Part shown: positions 63,701-64,000 of the stretch, one piece after another
How the letters are laid out: each line of letters begins with the position of its first letter
Numbering within the stretch: the first letter of the stretch is position 1
NCBI GenBank assembly: GCA_009911715.1
Contig: CP047880.1
Location: 62,001 to 126,000, forward strand
Direction of reading: 5' to 3'
From: Methanomassiliicoccaceae archaeon DOK
GTDB taxonomy: Archaea; Thermoplasmatota; Thermoplasmata; Methanomassiliicoccales; Methanomethylophilaceae
DNA length: 64,000 nt
The notes under the pieces: model-generated
Seen by the model: the letters and a program-made list of their open reading frames with translations, nothing else
The model's database searches: none
Told to the model about the DNA's origin: nothing
Program-made: the position numbers and the translations under genes

Positions 63701-64000
63701 TCGGAAACGAGGTTGCTGAGTTCAAGGATTGGGTCAACGGCGGGTATCTAATCACAGCCGATTTCAGGTCCGACGACAACCTGGAGAGGAACTACGCTCT
63801 CAGTCACTCCGACGACGTCAACGCAGAGAACTGTGACCGCAGCGTCTTCATTATGGCTCAGCGCCCCGTGACCGTGGTTGCGAACAGCTACACGATCACC
63901 TACGGCGATGAGCCTCCGGCCCTGTCCTGGCACTACCAGGAAGGCACCACAGATGCGGGGAAGTTCGTCCTGGACGGGGGCACCGTGGTCCAGGCCAGCG
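57788..64000 (+). CDS. Giant MBG-like repeat surface protein, frame broken by G9 tract, open at window end
   Basis: ATG 57788 codes a signal peptide (MKGTRALILGGVMMVTLLLC, cleavage before about residue 30). At 57885-57893 a run of nine G throws the frame, and a TAA follows at 57920-57922. In the frame one base away, starting GGDVFADTITTP, the code runs open from about 57895 to 64000 (over 2030 codons). That part is a chain of beta-sandwich repeats with YDG/MBG-like hallmarks (ITYDSSEHDVSG, LTYNGFGLDVFS, KTYDGTAFFV, FVYDGTEQTVL) and frequent SDNY/NDNY. Likely a cell-surface adhesin. Ten or seven G would join the parts, so the copy is off as read, by slippage or by a sequencing error. Confidence 0.85.
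57885..57893 (+). repeat. Homopolymer tract G9, candidate phase-variation switch
   Basis: Nine consecutive G right after the signal-peptide code of the giant surface protein, flanked by GAAC and AGGAGG. The downstream coding frame is out by +1 relative to the ATG; ten or seven G would restore it. Confidence 0.9.

Noticed and set aside
47312-64000. Right attachment site as a copy of the tRNA-Pro 3' end
   Set aside because: Reading through the region I found no second copy of the T-arm/acceptor sequence; it may lie beyond 64 kb or be short.

Overview
The window reads as chromosome of a methanogenic archaeon, most probably a member or close relative of Methanomassiliicoccales (class Thermoplasmata). 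This is an inference. It rests on an archaeal L18e-L13-S9-RpoN operon, archaeal TATA promoters 25-30 bp before many start codons, a heterodisulfide reductase subunit D (HdrD), a corrinoid:CoM methyltransferase of the MtaA/MtbA family, a bacterial-type DNA gyrase pair (known in Thermoplasmata and related lineages) and a GC-rich base composition. Nearly every core gene ends in TGA. I saw TAG only on two genes of the accessory region, as expected if the host reads TAG as pyrrolysine, which the window cannot show.

Layout. 1-9.5 kb: 3' part of a surface protein, a very long Lhr-type helicase, a small HTH regulator, a divergent base-excision-repair pair (Ogg glycosylase and endonuclease IV) and a membrane-anchored protein. 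9.5-20.8 kb: tRNA-Thr, an iron/corrinoid-type ABC transporter operon ending in a methyltransferase, thiC, gyrB-gyrA, tRNA-Phe and a DUF531 operon. 20.8-31.1 kb: an accessory island with two HipA-like kinase loci (one with an HTH partner, one with a shortened HTH-less partner overlapping purM), a parvulin, an AbiE toxin-antitoxin pair with a repeat-rich operator, a nucleotidyltransferase, rarA, a decayed Fic gene, rlmE and a Schlafen/AlbA_2 regulator preceded by a 12-copy hexamer repeat. 31.2-47.3 kb: a fumarylacetoacetase-fold enzyme, a second Lhr helicase, hdrD, an esterase/HATPase fusion, an MtaA/MtbA homologue, tRNA-Met and tRNA-Asn, a LarA homologue followed by an HdrD-like Fe-S protein and folP, small unknown genes, hexuloisomerase with a degenerate endonuclease IV paralogue, the ribosomal operon and tRNA-Pro.

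47.3-57.6 kb looks like an integrated mobile element next to tRNA-Pro. It has a tyrosine recombinase facing the tRNA, two P-loop ATPases, a metallophosphoesterase, several ribbon-helix-helix regulators (two of them apparent single-chain double-RHH proteins), a frameshifted gene and a Sel1-repeat protein. I found no right attachment site. From 57.8 kb to the end lies a giant repetitive surface protein whose reading frame is broken by a run of nine G just after the signal peptide. One extra G, or two fewer, would restore it, so this is a candidate phase-variable (on/off) adhesin captured in the off state.

The features most worth follow-up are the poly-G switch, the (Met-Ser)n upstream ORF before the AlbA_2 gene, the two HipA loci, and the tRNA-Pro element.
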